Below, piece by piece: positions 17,993-25,642 of a stretch of DNA of 46,342 bases. The translations under genes and the position numbers were made by a program. The notes under the pieces are model-generated. The model was not told the origin of the DNA. It did not search any database and saw only the letters and a program-made list of their open reading frames with translations. The stretch's first letter is position 1; each line of letters begins with the position of its first letter. Location of the stretch: positions 1-46,342 of the forward strand of contig NZ_LYVQ01000020.1 in the NCBI RefSeq assembly GCF_001984095.1. Direction: 5' to 3'. This stretch comes from Pelomonas sp. KK5. GTDB lineage: Bacteria; Pseudomonadota; Gammaproteobacteria; Burkholderiales; Burkholderiaceae_C.

Positions 17993-19071
17993 GCCCGCCC
18001 TTCCAGCAGCGCCAGCTGCTCCGCCGCCTGCGCCGCCTGCAGCCCGGCGACGATGTCGTCCAGGTCGCCGTTCATGATCGCGTCCAGCTTGTACAGCGTC
18101 AGGTTGATCCGGTGGTCGGTCAGCCGCCCCTGCGGGAAGTTGTAGGTACGGATGCGGTCGCTGCGGTCGCCGGTGCCGATCAGGCTCTTGCGGGTGGCGG
18201 CCTCCTTGGCGGCGCGCTCGTTCTTGTCCTTGTCGCGCAGGCGCGCGGCCAGCACGGCCATGGCCTTGGCCTTGTTGCGATGCTGGCTGCGGTCGTCCTG
18301 GCATTCGGCCACCAGGCCGGTCGGGATGTGCGTGATGCGGATGGCCGAGTCGGTCTTGTTGACGTGCTGGCCGCCGGCGCCGCTGGCGCGGAAGGTGTCG
18401 ATGCGCAGGTCGGCCGGGTTCAGCTGGATCTCCTCGGCCTCGTCGGGCTCGGGCATCACGGCGACGGTGCAGGCACTGGTGTGGATGCGGCCCTGCGATT
18501 CGGTGGCCGGCACGCGCTGCACGCGGTGGCCGCCGGATTCGAACTTGAGCCGGCCGTAGACGCCGTCGCCCTCGATGCGCACGACCAGCTCCTTGTAGCC
18601 GCCCAGGTCGGAGACGTTTTCCGACAGCAGCTCGGTGCGCCAGCCCTGGCGCTCGGCGTGGCGCAGGTACATGCGCGCCAGGTCGGCGGCGAACAGGGCC
18701 GATTCGTCGCCGCCGGCACCGGCGCGGATCTCGAGGAAGGCCGGGCGCTCGTCGTCCGGATCGCGCGGCAGCAGGGCCAGCTGCAGCTCGTCGTTGAGCC
18801 GGGCGATGTCGGCCTCGGCGGCGGCGATCTCCTCGCGCGCCATCTCGGCCATGTCGGGGTCGTCCAGCAGTTCGCGGGCTTCGGCCAGGTCGGCCTCGCG
18901 CTGGGTGTAGAGCTTGTACTTGCCGACCAGGCCCGCCACCTCGGACTGCTCCTTGGTCAGCGTGCGGTAGCGCTTGATGTCGGCGGCGAGGCTGCCGTCG
19001 GCGAGCAGGGCGTCCAGCTCGTTGAGGCGGAAGCCGAGGCGGTCGAATTGTTGGCGGAGGGAGTCTTTCAT
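17989..19071 (-). CDS. prfA: Peptide chain release factor 1, 360 aa
   Basis: RF1 ends translation at UAA and UAG. The codon-reading tripeptide PAT is at residues 188-190 ([15 protein letters not shown]) and the catalytic GGQ at 233-235 ([18 protein letters not shown]). The N-terminal domain is a long coiled region with [16 protein letters not shown] following. The length of 360 is exact for the family. It is followed by prmC with a four-base overlap and preceded by hemA 60 bases upstream on the same strand. No clear Shine-Dalgarno sequence precedes the ATG. Confidence 0.97.
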   Translation of the reverse strand: MKDSLRQQFDRLGFRLNELDALLADGSLAADIKRYRTLTKEQSEVAGLVGKYKLYTQREADLAEARELLDDPDMAEMAREEIAAAEADIARLNDELQLALLPRDPDDERPAFLEIRAGAGGDESALFAADLARMYLRHAERQGWRTELLSENVSDLGGYKELVVRIEGDGVYGRLKFESGGHRVQRVPATESQGRIHTSACTVAVMPEPDEAEEIQLNPADLRIDTFRASGAGGQHVNKTDSAIRITHIPTGLVAECQDDRSQHRNKAKAMAVLAARLRDKDKNERAAKEAATRKSLIGTGDRSDRIRTYNFPQGRLTDHRINLTLYKLDAIMNGDLDDIVAGLQAAQAAEQLALLEGRA

Positions 19072-19131
19072 CGTCGGAGAACAGCGGGTGATGGTTGAAG
19101 CAAAGGCCGGGGAGGTCTTTCTTCAGCGCCG

Positions 19132-20433
19132 CTAATTCTCCGAATCAGAACCGGTCGGGCCCTTGCTGCTGCCCCGCAGGAACAGCCGCGACACCGTCTG
19201 CGCCAGCTGCAGCCGCTGGTCGCCGTCGCTGCCGTGCAGCTCGGCCAGCGTGCCGTGCAGCATCTTCTGGGTGAGGCCGCGGGAGAGGGCCTCCAGCACC
19301 GTGTCCACGTCCTCGCCGCGGGCCAGCAGCTTGCGGGCGCGGGCGATCTCGGCGGCGCGCCACTCGTCGGTCTGCGCATTCAGCGCCTGGATCAGCGGCA
19401 CCGTGTGGCGCTGGCCCAGCCAGTGCACGAAGCTCTGCACGCCGGTCTCGATGATGGCCTCGGCCTGCTCGACGGCGGCCAGGCGCTTCTCGCTGGCGGT
19501 CTGGACCACGCTGGCCAGCTCGTCGACGGTGTAGAGGTAGACGTCGTTCAGCTGCGCCACCTCGGGCTCGATGTCGCGCGGCACGGCCAGGTCCACCATG
19601 AACATCGGCCGGTGCTTGCGCGCCTTCAGCGCCCGTTCGACGGCACCCAGGCCGATCAGCGGCAGGCTGCTGGCGGTGCAGGAGATGACGGCGTCGAACT
19701 CGTGCAGGCGCTGCGGCAGGTCGGCCAGGCGGATCGCCTCGGCATTGAGCCGCGAGGCCAGCTTCTCGCCGCGGTCCAGCGTGCGGTTGGCCACCGCCAT
19801 CGCCTTCGGATTCTTCGCGGCGAAGTGCGTGGCGACCAGCTCGATCATCTCGCCGGCGCCGACGAACAGCACCTTGATCTGGCTCAGGTCCTCGAAGAGC
19901 TGGCCGGCCAGCCGCACCGAGGCCGCCGCCATGCTGATCGAGTGCGTGCCGATCTCGGTGGAGGTGCGCACCTCCTTGGCCACCGAGAAGCTGCGCTGGA
20001 ACAGCTGGTGCAGCGTCGTGCCCAGCGTGCCAGCCTGGTCGGCTTCCCTGACGGCCTGCTTCATCTGGCCGAGGATCTGTGCCTCGCCCAGCACCATCGA
20101 ATCCAGCCCGCTGGCCACGCGGAAGGCATGGCGCGCCGCGGCGCCGCCTTCCATCACATAGGCATGGTCCAGCAGCGCGCTGCGGCCCACGCCGCCGACG
20201 CCGGCCAGCCAGTCGACCGCCGGCTGCACCATCGCCTGCGGCCCGGCCACGTAGAGCTCGGTGCGGTTGCAGGTGGACAGGATGGCGGCCTCGGCCTTGC
20301 CGGTGGCCGTGGTCTGGAGCTGCCGACGGAAACCCAGCAGCGTCGGCGCCAGCTGTTCGAGCGTGAACGCGAACCGGCCCCGCAGGTCGAGCGGGGCGGA
20401 GTTGTGGTTCAGACCGAGGGCGAATACCGACAT
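19132..20433 (-). CDS. hemA: Glutamyl-tRNA reductase, 433 aa
   Basis: HemA reduces glutamyl-tRNA to glutamate-1-semialdehyde, the first step of the C5 route to haem. The catalytic cysteine C55 is in [11 protein letters not shown], an NADPH-binding segment ([19 protein letters not shown]) lies mid-protein, and the C-terminal dimerisation helices follow. The start [21 protein letters not shown] fits the family exactly. A perfect TATAAT lies only six bases before the ATG with no ribosome binding site between, so the message may be leaderless. It heads the hemA-prfA-prmC group. Confidence 0.96.
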   Translation of the reverse strand: MSVFALGLNHNSAPLDLRGRFAFTLEQLAPTLLGFRRQLQTTATGKAEAAILSTCNRTELYVAGPQAMVQPAVDWLAGVGGVGRSALLDHAYVMEGGAAARHAFRVASGLDSMVLGEAQILGQMKQAVREADQAGTLGTTLHQLFQRSFSVAKEVRTSTEIGTHSISMAAASVRLAGQLFEDLSQIKVLFVGAGEMIELVATHFAAKNPKAMAVANRTLDRGEKLASRLNAEAIRLADLPQRLHEFDAVISCTASSLPLIGLGAVERALKARKHRPMFMVDLAVPRDIEPEVAQLNDVYLYTVDELASVVQTASEKRLAAVEQAEAIIETGVQSFVHWLGQRHTVPLIQALNAQTDEWRAAEIARARKLLARGEDVDTVLEALSRGLTQKMLHGTLAELHGSDGDQRLQLAQTVSRLFLRGSSKGPTGSDSEN

Positions 20434-20439
20434 GCCGTG

Positions 20440-20445
20440 ATTATA
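20440..20445 (-). promoter_or_regulatory. Consensus -10 box immediately before hemA
   Basis: On the minus strand TATAAT is followed by CACGGC and then the hemA ATG. Transcription starting the usual 7 or so bases after the box would begin at or next to the start codon. No good -35 hexamer is seen at 16-18 bases (CGGCGC stands there), so the promoter call is moderate. Confidence 0.5.
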
Positions 20446-20502
20446 AAATTTGGGACGATATTGCGCCGCCGCGCCGTCAGAACACCTTTAAGCCGAACCC
20501 AC

Positions 20503-20775
20503 TTGTCGCCGCTCGACGCCTTCTGGCATATCGCCAACCTCTTTCTTCCCGCCTGGGCCGTGGCGGCGCTGCTGGCCTGCGCCGTCAAGCTGCTGTGGCG
20601 GCGGGATCTGGCGGCGCTGACCTGGCGCCGCCTGGCCCTGTGGGGCGCCGCCGGCGGCAGCGTGGCAGTGATCGCCGCGCTGGTGATCACCGGGCACGAC
20701 GGCAAGATGATCGGCTACGGGCTGATGCTGGCGGGCATCAGCCTGGCGCAGTGGCTGCTGATGATCAGGCGCTAA
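20503..20775 (+). CDS. Small inner-membrane protein, about 90 aa
   Basis: The frame encodes three hydrophobic helices: [20 protein letters not shown], then [19 protein letters not shown], then [19 protein letters not shown], with positively charged turns ([12 protein letters not shown]). No ATG begins it. I use the TTG at 20503, which gives the sensible N-terminus [11 protein letters not shown]; another in-frame TTG lies at 20461. It is divergent from hemA and its stop overlaps the end of miaB by 11 bases. The membrane topology argues that this is real rather than a by-product of composition. Function is unknown. Confidence 0.6.
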   Translation: MSPLDAFWHIANLFLPAWAVAALLACAVKLLWRRDLAALTWRRLALWGAAGGSVAVIAALVITGHDGKMIGYGLMLAGISLAQWLLMIRR

Positions 20776-22111
20776 TAACGCTTTCGTTGAGCAGCACCTC
20801 GCCGCGCAGCGAGTGCGCGAAGGCGGTCGTGATCTTCACGTCGATCAGCTGGTTCATCAGCCGCGCGTGGCCCTTGAAGTTGACGATGCGGTTGCACTCG
20901 GTGCGGCCCATCAGCTCGGTCGGGTCCTTCTTGGCGTGGCCGGTGACCAGGATGCGCTCGGTGCGGCCGACCATGCCTTCGCTGATGCGCAGCGTGTTGG
21001 CCTCGATCTCGGCCTGCAGCTCCTGCAGGCGCTTGATCTTGGTTTCATACGGCGTGGTGTCTTCCAGCGCCGCGGCCGGCGTGCCGGGGCGGGGGCTGAA
21101 GATGAAGGAAAAGCTCTGGTCGAAGCCGACGTCGCGGGCCAGCTTCATCAGCTTCTCGTGGTCGTCCTCGGTCTCGCCGGGGAAGCCGACGATGAAGTCG
21201 CTGGCGATGCGGATGTCCGGCCGGATCGCGCGCAGCTTGCGCATGATGCTCTTGAACTCCAGCGCCGTGTAACCGCGCTTCATCGCCATCAGGATGCGGT
21301 CGCTGCCGTGCTGCACCGGCAGGTGGAGGTGGTTCACCAGCTGGGGGATCTTGCCGTAGGCCTCGATCAGCCGCTGCGAGAACTCGTTGGGATGGCTGGT
21401 GGTGAAGCGCAGGCGCTGGATGCCGGGGATCTCGGCGGCGTACTCAAGCAGCAGGGCCAGGTCGGCGTACTCGCCGGTGTCGCCCATCTTGCCGCGGTAG
21501 GCATTGACGTTCTGCCCCAGCAGGTTGATCTCCATCACGCCCTGGTCGGCCAGGCCGGCGATCTCGGTCAGCACGTCCTCGAAGGGGCGCGAGACTTCCT
21601 CGCCGCGCGTGTAGGGCACGACGCAGTAGGAGCAGTACTTGGAGCAGCCTTCCATGATGGACACGAAGGCGGACGAGCCTTCCACCTTGGCCGGGGGCAG
21701 GTTGTCGAACTTCTCGATCTCGGGGAAGGAGATGTCCACCTGCGGGCGGCGCTGCTCGCGGCGGGCGGCCAGCATCTGCGGCAGGCGATGCAGCGTCTGC
21801 GGGCCGAAGACCACGTCCACATAGGGCGCGCGCTCAATGATGGCCGCGCCTTCCTGCGAGGCCACGCAGCCGCCGACGCCGATCAGCACGCCCTTTTCCT
21901 TCAGGTGCTTGACGCGGCCGAGGTCGCTGAACACCTTCTCCTGCGCCTTCTCGCGCACCGAGCAGGTGTTGAACAGGATCAGGTCGGCCTGCTCGGGGTC
22001 GTCGGTCTTCTCGTAGCCCTGGGCGGCGCCCATCACATCGGCCATCTTGTCCGAGTCGTACTCGTTCATCTGGCAGCCGAAGGTCTTGATGAAAACTTTC
22101 TTGGCGCTCAT
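20765..22111 (-). CDS. miaB: tRNA-2-methylthio-N6-dimethylallyladenosine synthase MiaB, 448 aa
   Basis: This radical-SAM methylthiotransferase modifies i6A37 of tRNAs that read UNN codons. The N-terminal cluster cysteines are C13 ([12 protein letters not shown]), C50 ([11 protein letters not shown]) and C82 ([10 protein letters not shown]). The radical-SAM motif CSKYCSYC occupies residues 156-163. A C-terminal TRAM domain ends the protein. Length is normal. The ATG overlaps the stop of the upstream 127-aa gene by four bases, so they are co-transcribed. Confidence 0.97.
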   Translation of the reverse strand: MSAKKVFIKTFGCQMNEYDSDKMADVMGAAQGYEKTDDPEQADLILFNTCSVREKAQEKVFSDLGRVKHLKEKGVLIGVGGCVASQEGAAIIERAPYVDVVFGPQTLHRLPQMLAARREQRRPQVDISFPEIEKFDNLPPAKVEGSSAFVSIMEGCSKYCSYCVVPYTRGEEVSRPFEDVLTEIAGLADQGVMEINLLGQNVNAYRGKMGDTGEYADLALLLEYAAEIPGIQRLRFTTSHPNEFSQRLIEAYGKIPQLVNHLHLPVQHGSDRILMAMKRGYTALEFKSIMRKLRAIRPDIRIASDFIVGFPGETEDDHEKLMKLARDVGFDQSFSFIFSPRPGTPAAALEDTTPYETKIKRLQELQAEIEANTLRISEGMVGRTERILVTGHAKKDPTELMGRTECNRIVNFKGHARLMNQLIDVKITTAFAHSLRGEVLLNESVISA

Positions 22112-22491
22112 TGCTTCGTCCAGGTCTGCGAGGCTTGATCGAAGGACCAGGCGGCGGCCTGCGCGGCGGTGGTCGGCCAGGGCTTGTTGGCGGCTTCGGT
22201 GCTGTTGAGGATCCAGACGTCCATCAGTTGGCCGTCCGGCGCCACCGTGTAGTGCACGAGCAGCTTGGTGCCGGTGACGCTGGCCGGCTGCAGCAGCAGG
22301 TTGGTGTCGCCGCGCAGGCGCGAGCCGGGCGACATGCGGGCGGCCTGGCCGTTCAGCGTGACGTCGGGGCTTTGCGTGACGACGAGCACGCCGCGCAGCG
22401 CGTTGGGCGGGAAGTTGCGTTGAACCTGGGCGTTAGCGGCAGGCGCGACGATGGCCATCGCGGCCATCAGGGGAATCACACAGCGGTACAT
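22108..22491 (-). CDS. Small exported protein upstream of miaB, 127 aa
   Basis: An N-terminal signal peptide ([21 protein letters not shown], cut near residue 21) precedes a mature domain of about 106 residues with a beta-rich core ([18 protein letters not shown], then [20 protein letters not shown]). The latter resembles the TonB-C-like or 'periplasmic beta' pattern, but no named family is recognised with confidence. The open frame runs further upstream; the ATG at 22491 is the one that gives a signal peptide. Its stop overlaps the miaB start, an arrangement I associate with Burkholderiales. Role unknown. Confidence 0.75.
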   Translation of the reverse strand: MYRCVIPLMAAMAIVAPAANAQVQRNFPPNALRGVLVVTQSPDVTLNGQAARMSPGSRLRGDTNLLLQPASVTGTKLLVHYTVAPDGQLMDVWILNSTEAANKPWPTTAAQAAAWSFDQASQTWTKQ

Positions 22492-22552
22492 GGTATCTGT
22501 CCAGTGGCTGCGCTCGGATGAACGGCAGAAGCCGCAGATTGTAGGTGGACGG

Positions 22553-23335
22553 CTACTCCGCCAGCTGGAGCGCGGCTTCGCGCAAGGCCTCCACCAGCGG
22601 CGGCGTCGAGCCGTCCGGAATCCAGCCCGACAGCGCGATGCCCACATGCGCCGGGTCGCCCGAGGACACGGCCACGACGTGATGGTCCCGGTCGTCCGCC
22701 ACATGCACCCGCGCGTAGCCGAGCTGCCGGATCTCGGCCAGCTTGGCCAGCAGTTGCGGCATGCCTTCCGGGAAGTTGGGAATCTCCGCCCGGTCCTTGT
22801 AGATCTCCGCCACCCGCTCGTCGCCCAGCTCGGCCAGCAGCACCATGCCGATGCCGCTGATAGTCGCGGGCAGCAGGCCGATGCGCCCCAGTCCGCGCGA
22901 GGCTTCGATGCCCGGCGGCGCGTGGAACAGGTAGCTGACGCTGTCGTTCCACAGCACGCCGAGGGCCACCGTGTGGCCGAAGCGCCGCAGGCCCTCCAGC
23001 AGCGGCAGCGCGCGCCGCATCAGGCCGGAGGCGAACAGGCTCTGCGCCGCCAGCACATGCATGCCGGGCCCGGAGGTGTACTTGCGGTTGGCGGTCTGCC
23101 GCGCGATGCCCAGGTAGGTCAGCGTCTTCAGCAGCCGGTTGACCTTGGTCGGGTCCAGGCCGATGCGCCGCGCCAGTTCGCGGCAACCGACCGGCTCGGG
23201 CGCCGTGGCCAGCGCCTGCAGCGTCGCGATGCCGTCGATGAGGCTCTGGTTCGGCTGGGCGCCAAGAAGCGACGATTGCATGCGGTCGGTGGTCACGGGC
23301 GAGGAGGGGCTGCGGGCAGCGGATGATGCCACCAT
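22553..23335 (-). CDS. IclR-family transcriptional regulator, 260 aa
   Basis: An N-terminal winged HTH (SLIDGIATLQALATAPEPVG, then CRELARRIGLDPTKVNRLLK) is followed by the IclR effector domain (about 100-255) containing LPATISGIGMVLLAEL and the C-terminal HVGIALSGWIPD. It is the third gene of a minus-strand operon with the aldolase and dehydratase; its ATG lies two bases after the dehydratase stop. IclR proteins typically regulate sugar-acid and aromatic catabolism. It is the best candidate to bind the palindromes near 25.46-25.56 kb and control both divergent operons. The ligand is probably a pathway intermediate; that is inference. Confidence 0.88.
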   Translation of the reverse strand: MVASSAARSPSSPVTTDRMQSSLLGAQPNQSLIDGIATLQALATAPEPVGCRELARRIGLDPTKVNRLLKTLTYLGIARQTANRKYTSGPGMHVLAAQSLFASGLMRRALPLLEGLRRFGHTVALGVLWNDSVSYLFHAPPGIEASRGLGRIGLLPATISGIGMVLLAELGDERVAEIYKDRAEIPNFPEGMPQLLAKLAEIRQLGYARVHVADDRDHHVVAVSSGDPAHVGIALSGWIPDGSTPPLVEALREAALQLAE

Positions 23336-23337
23336 CG

Positions 23338-24534
23338 TCAGCCCACCGCCTCCGCATGGTCCCAGAAGCGCGGCCCGGGCACGGCGCCCAGGCCCGGGCC
23401 GGAGGGTGGCCGGTACGCCCCGTCGCGGTAGGCCATGTCGGTCTCCAGCAGCGCCAGGCTGCGCTCGAAGATCGAGTGCTGCCACTCGTGCTTCCAGAAG
23501 CGCTCAGCCACGCAGGAAGCCTGCAGGCTGGCCGCGAGGAAGAGGCCGGTGCCGATCGTCGCGTGCGGCGCGAGCTGCACGCCGGCGGCCTCGCCGCGCC
23601 GCGCGATGCGCAGGAACTGCGTGATGCCGCTGTGGCCCATCTCCGGCTGCAGGTAGGCCAGCGGCGCGCGGCCGAGCCGGTGGCCGGCCTCGTACTCGGT
23701 GGCCCATTCCTCGCCGGCGGCCACCGGCACCGGGCTGGCGGCGCAGACGGCGATCAGCCCCTCGATGTCCTCGGGCTTCACCGGCGCCTCGATGAAGGCC
23801 GGCCGCAGCGGCGCCAGCGCGCGGGCCAGGGCCAGCGCCTCTTGCGCGTCGAACTTCCAGTGCAGGTCCACCATCAGCTCGGCCTGCGGCCCCAGCGCCT
23901 CGCGCAGCGCGGCGAACTCCCGGGCGATGCCCTCGTGGCTCACCACCGCGGCGAACTTGAAGGCGTTCACGCCGCGTTGCTGCCAGTCCCGCGCCAGCGC
24001 CACGCGCTCGTCCAGCGTGGCCGCCGGCAGGCCGGACAGATAGGCCGGCACCTCGGCGCGCCGCTGCGGCCCGAGCAGCTCGCGCAGCGGCCGGCCCAGC
24101 GCCCGCGCGCGCAGGTCCCACAGCGCGATGTCCAGCGCCGCGATCGCATCCACATAGGCGCCGCCGAAGCTGCCGCGCACCCGCATCAGCCCGTACATCT
24201 CGTCCCACAGCGCCTCCACCTCGCCGGGCAGGCCGCCGGCGAGCACCGGCGCCAGCAAGTCGTTGACGAACTCGCAGGTGGCGCGCGGCGCGCAGATGCC
24301 GTAGGTCTCGCCCCAGCCGACGGCGCCGCTGCGGGTGGTGATGCGCACGGCCACCGAACGGTCCACGCTGGGGTAGATCGTGCCGTTGCCGCGCCGCACG
24401 ATGTAGCCGCGCTCGTTGATCGTCTCGTCCGGGCCGAGCGGGCCGAGGTAGGGCGTGTCGCGCGGCACGGTGACGATGAAGGTCTCGACGCGGGCGATCG
24501 CCTGGTCCGGGTGAAGGTCGGCCTGCATGCTCAT
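23338..24534 (-). CDS. Enolase-superfamily (mandelate racemase/muconate lactonizing) sugar-acid enzyme, 398 aa
   Basis: The N-terminal capping domain (about 14-140) and the barrel domain are both clear. Metal ligands are D223 (MVDLHWKF), E249 (AFIEAPV) and E275 (AAGEEW), and the general-base histidine is probably H324 (LAPHATIG). The usual K-x-K catalytic motif reads K193-F-A195, so the second lysine is replaced by alanine. Members of this group dehydrate or isomerise sugar acids. It is closely similar to the plus-strand paralogue at 30187, sharing NERGY, NGTIYP, VGWGETYG and QPEMG. It follows the DHDPS-type aldolase gene by three bases. The likely substrate is a hexonate or a related acid; the exact one is unknown. 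Confidence 0.88.
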   Translation of the reverse strand: MSMQADLHPDQAIARVETFIVTVPRDTPYLGPLGPDETINERGYIVRRGNGTIYPSVDRSVAVRITTRSGAVGWGETYGICAPRATCEFVNDLLAPVLAGGLPGEVEALWDEMYGLMRVRGSFGGAYVDAIAALDIALWDLRARALGRPLRELLGPQRRAEVPAYLSGLPAATLDERVALARDWQQRGVNAFKFAAVVSHEGIAREFAALREALGPQAELMVDLHWKFDAQEALALARALAPLRPAFIEAPVKPEDIEGLIAVCAASPVPVAAGEEWATEYEAGHRLGRAPLAYLQPEMGHSGITQFLRIARRGEAAGVQLAPHATIGTGLFLAASLQASCVAERFWKHEWQHSIFERSLALLETDMAYRDGAYRPPSGPGLGAVPGPRFWDHAEAVG

Positions 24535-24537
24535 CGC

Positions 24538-25440
24538 TCAGAAGGCTATCAGTTCGCGGGCGCGCAGGCGGGCCAGCAGCGCGTCGAGTTCCTGCAGGTC
24601 GAAGCGGTCCAGCTCGGGGCCGGCGGCGCGCGTGTACGTGCTCTCGATCAGGCCGCGCCGCTGCAGCACCGCCTTGGTCAGTCGCCAGCGGAAATTGGCC
24701 TGCATGCTCAGGAGCGGCAGCGTCTGCTCGAACAGGTCGCGCGCGGCCTGCTCGCGGCCCTCGACCCAGTCCCGGTGCATGCGCACATGCAGCTCGGTGA
24801 TCTCGCTGGCCGGCATCGTGCCCTGGCTGCCGCGGGCCAGTTCGTCGATCACGTAGCGTGCCCCGGCGCCGCCGAAGACGGCATCCAGGGCGCCGCCGGC
24901 CAGTTCGCCGAGCTGGGTGATGCGCTGGCCCGAAGGCGCCGCCTCTTCCTTGACATAACGGATGCCCTCGACGGTGCGCGCCAGTTCGGCCACCGCCGGC
25001 AGCGGCATGCCGATGCCCATCGGCGCCGGTGCGTTCTGGACCATGATGGCCAGGCCCGAGGCCGCGTGCAGCTCGCGGTAGAAGCGGGCCATTGCGACGG
25101 TGTCGCCGGCATAGGCCTTGGGCGTCAGCACCATGGCCGAGACCGCGCCGGCCGCCGCGCCGGCCTGGGCGCAGGCCAGCGCCTCCTCGGGCGTGGTGGC
25201 GCTGGCGCCGACGACGAAGGGCAGGCGGCCGCCTATCCACTCGCCCAGCCGCGCCGTCATCTGCAGCCGCTCTTCCAGCGTCAGCGTGTCGTATTCGCTG
25301 GCCAGGCCGGGGAAGACCACGGCGCTGGCGCCGGAGGCGATCACGTACTCCAGCACGCGGCGGGTGCCGGCTTCGTCGATGGCACCGCTGCTGGTGAAGA
25401 TGGTCGGGAGGATGGGCATCACGCTCTGTAGTGCAGGCAT
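24538..25440 (-). CDS. DHDPS/NAL-family aldolase or dehydratase, 300 aa
   Basis: This is a (beta/alpha)8 class I lyase of the dihydrodipicolinate synthase / N-acetylneuraminate lyase superfamily. The Schiff-base lysine is K164 (GIRYVKEEAAPSG). The region normally reading Y-N-x-P is QNAP (135-138), so the catalytic tyrosine of DHDPS is missing and the enzyme is unlikely to make dihydrodipicolinate. In sugar-acid operons such proteins cleave or dehydrate 2-keto-3-deoxy acids. It is the first gene of the minus operon with the enolase-superfamily enzyme and the IclR regulator. No strong Shine-Dalgarno sequence was picked out before the ATG. Confidence 0.85.
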   Translation of the reverse strand: MPALQSVMPILPTIFTSSGAIDEAGTRRVLEYVIASGASAVVFPGLASEYDTLTLEERLQMTARLGEWIGGRLPFVVGASATTPEEALACAQAGAAAGAVSAMVLTPKAYAGDTVAMARFYRELHAASGLAIMVQNAPAPMGIGMPLPAVAELARTVEGIRYVKEEAAPSGQRITQLGELAGGALDAVFGGAGARYVIDELARGSQGTMPASEITELHVRMHRDWVEGREQAARDLFEQTLPLLSMQANFRWRLTKAVLQRRGLIESTYTRAAGPELDRFDLQELDALLARLRARELIAF

Positions 25441-25455
25441 CTTGTCTCCGAAAGT

Positions 25456-25496
25456 GTTGCTATAGAAGCATACTTGTATGGTGCTTCATTAGCAAC
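25456..25496. promoter_or_regulatory. 41-bp operator palindrome between the two sugar-acid operons
   Basis: The arms GTTGCTATAGAAGCA (25456-25470) and TGCTTCATTAGCAAC (25482-25496) match at 13 of 15 positions around an 11-base centre. The half-site GTTGCTWTA recurs at 25554-25562 in the plus promoter. A weaker inverted pair, AACGC/GCGTT, lies at 25520-25539. The likely ligand is the IclR protein encoded in the minus operon. Symmetry and placement are direct observations; the binding protein is inferred. Confidence 0.75.
25467..25495 (-). promoter_or_regulatory. Predicted promoter of the aldolase-dehydratase-iclR operon
   Basis: On the minus strand TTGCTA (25495-25490) and TATGCT (25472-25467) are 17 bases apart. 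The promoter lies wholly within the 41-bp palindrome, so a bound regulator would block it. Each hexamer matches 4 of 6 consensus bases. Confidence 0.5.
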
Positions 25497-25537
25497 GATG
25501 TCGGTGTTTTATCCGGGTAAACGCCAAATATGAAGCG

Positions 25538-25566
25538 TTGATCCTTTAAAAATGTTGCTTTAATAT
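25538..25566 (+). promoter_or_regulatory. Predicted promoter of the TonB receptor operon
   Basis: TTGATC (25538-25543) and TAATAT (25561-25566) are 17 bases apart in an AT-rich stretch unlike its surroundings. The GTTGCTTTA half-site (25554-25562) overlaps the spacer and -10 box, which suggests control by the same regulator as the minus operon. Confidence 0.5.
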
Positions 25567-25642
25567 ACACACAACGACGGCGCGCTTCGTGGTCCTGCAC
25601 GCCTCGGCACATACCGATAACGGAGACAAGAAAGGATCGAGC

